NCBI GenBank assembly: GCA_910577015.1
Contig: CAJTKU010000024.1
Location: forward strand, 1 to 41,070
Length of the DNA stretch: 41,070 nucleotides
Source of the DNA: an uncultured Lachnospiraceae bacterium
Lineage (GTDB): Bacteria; Bacillota; Clostridia; Lachnospirales; Lachnospiraceae
Direction: 5' to 3'
The translations under genes were made by a program, and so were the position numbers. The notes under the pieces are model-generated. The model had not been told where the DNA came from. It saw only the letters and a list, made by a program, of their open reading frames with translations, and did not search any database. Positions 41,070 through 41,070 of the stretch are shown here, piece after piece. Position 1 is the first letter of the stretch; each line of letters opens with the position of its first letter.

Positions 41070-41070
41070 A

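Overview
This window looks like chromosomal DNA of a spore-forming member of the Clostridia, most likely Lachnospiraceae. The evidence is the sporulation genes spmA/spmB, CotF-like coat proteins and ricT, a FabK-type fatty acid synthase, DUF6472 and NimA-like small proteins, AGGAGG ribosome binding sites almost everywhere, and tRNA genes without an encoded CCA. Genus and species cannot be told from the sequence alone. No rRNA, CRISPR array, phage module or intact transposase gene was seen.

Layout. Positions 1-5300 hold accessory genes: a VOC protein, a flavodoxin-like oxidoreductase, an XRE regulator, a SAM methyltransferase, an AEC permease and an MFS permease. Positions 5310-6464 are spmBA (minus). 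Positions 6583-8436 are a LacI-type-sensor GGDEF gene whose end is cut by an apparent one-base deletion. Positions 8578-14283 are a compact minus-strand fatty acid operon, acpP-fabK-fabD-fabG-fabF-fabZ-fabH. It starts at a near-consensus promoter carrying a FabT/FabR-like palindrome, and a second palindrome in the same register precedes fabD. Positions 14376-16180 carry an MraY-like transferase and two coat-related proteins. Positions 16251-22731 (minus) carry an ABC-2 exporter, its two-component system, a DUF6472 protein and lrgAB. Positions 22915-25955 hold an aromatic amino acid permease, an alkaline-phosphatase-superfamily protein and a membrane-anchored NUDIX protein. Positions 26000-28530 are a rearranged patch: an AraC regulator, a small unknown protein and an O-acetyltransferase sit between two degenerate copies of the same NUDIX-5'/RhuM-3' sequence. 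Positions 28527-40608 are a long tight minus-strand run matching the core yaaO-...-yaaR-holB-yaaT-yabB-yabC neighbourhood of Firmicutes, with pyruvate kinase, an HD protein and an L,D-transpeptidase upstream. Positions 40729-41069 hold tRNA-Lys, Phe, fMet and Tyr, read leftwards into a terminator.

The most unusual signal is a pair of intergenic elements at 15426-15632 and 19306-19426. Each has perfectly self-complementary arms (52 and 41 bp). The arm sequences differ strongly between the two copies, but both enclose the same inner helix with the same bulge and asymmetric internal loop. This looks like a family of palindromic, structurally conserved repeats (structured RNA, ssDNA hairpin or miniature mobile element) that the neighbouring genes do not explain.
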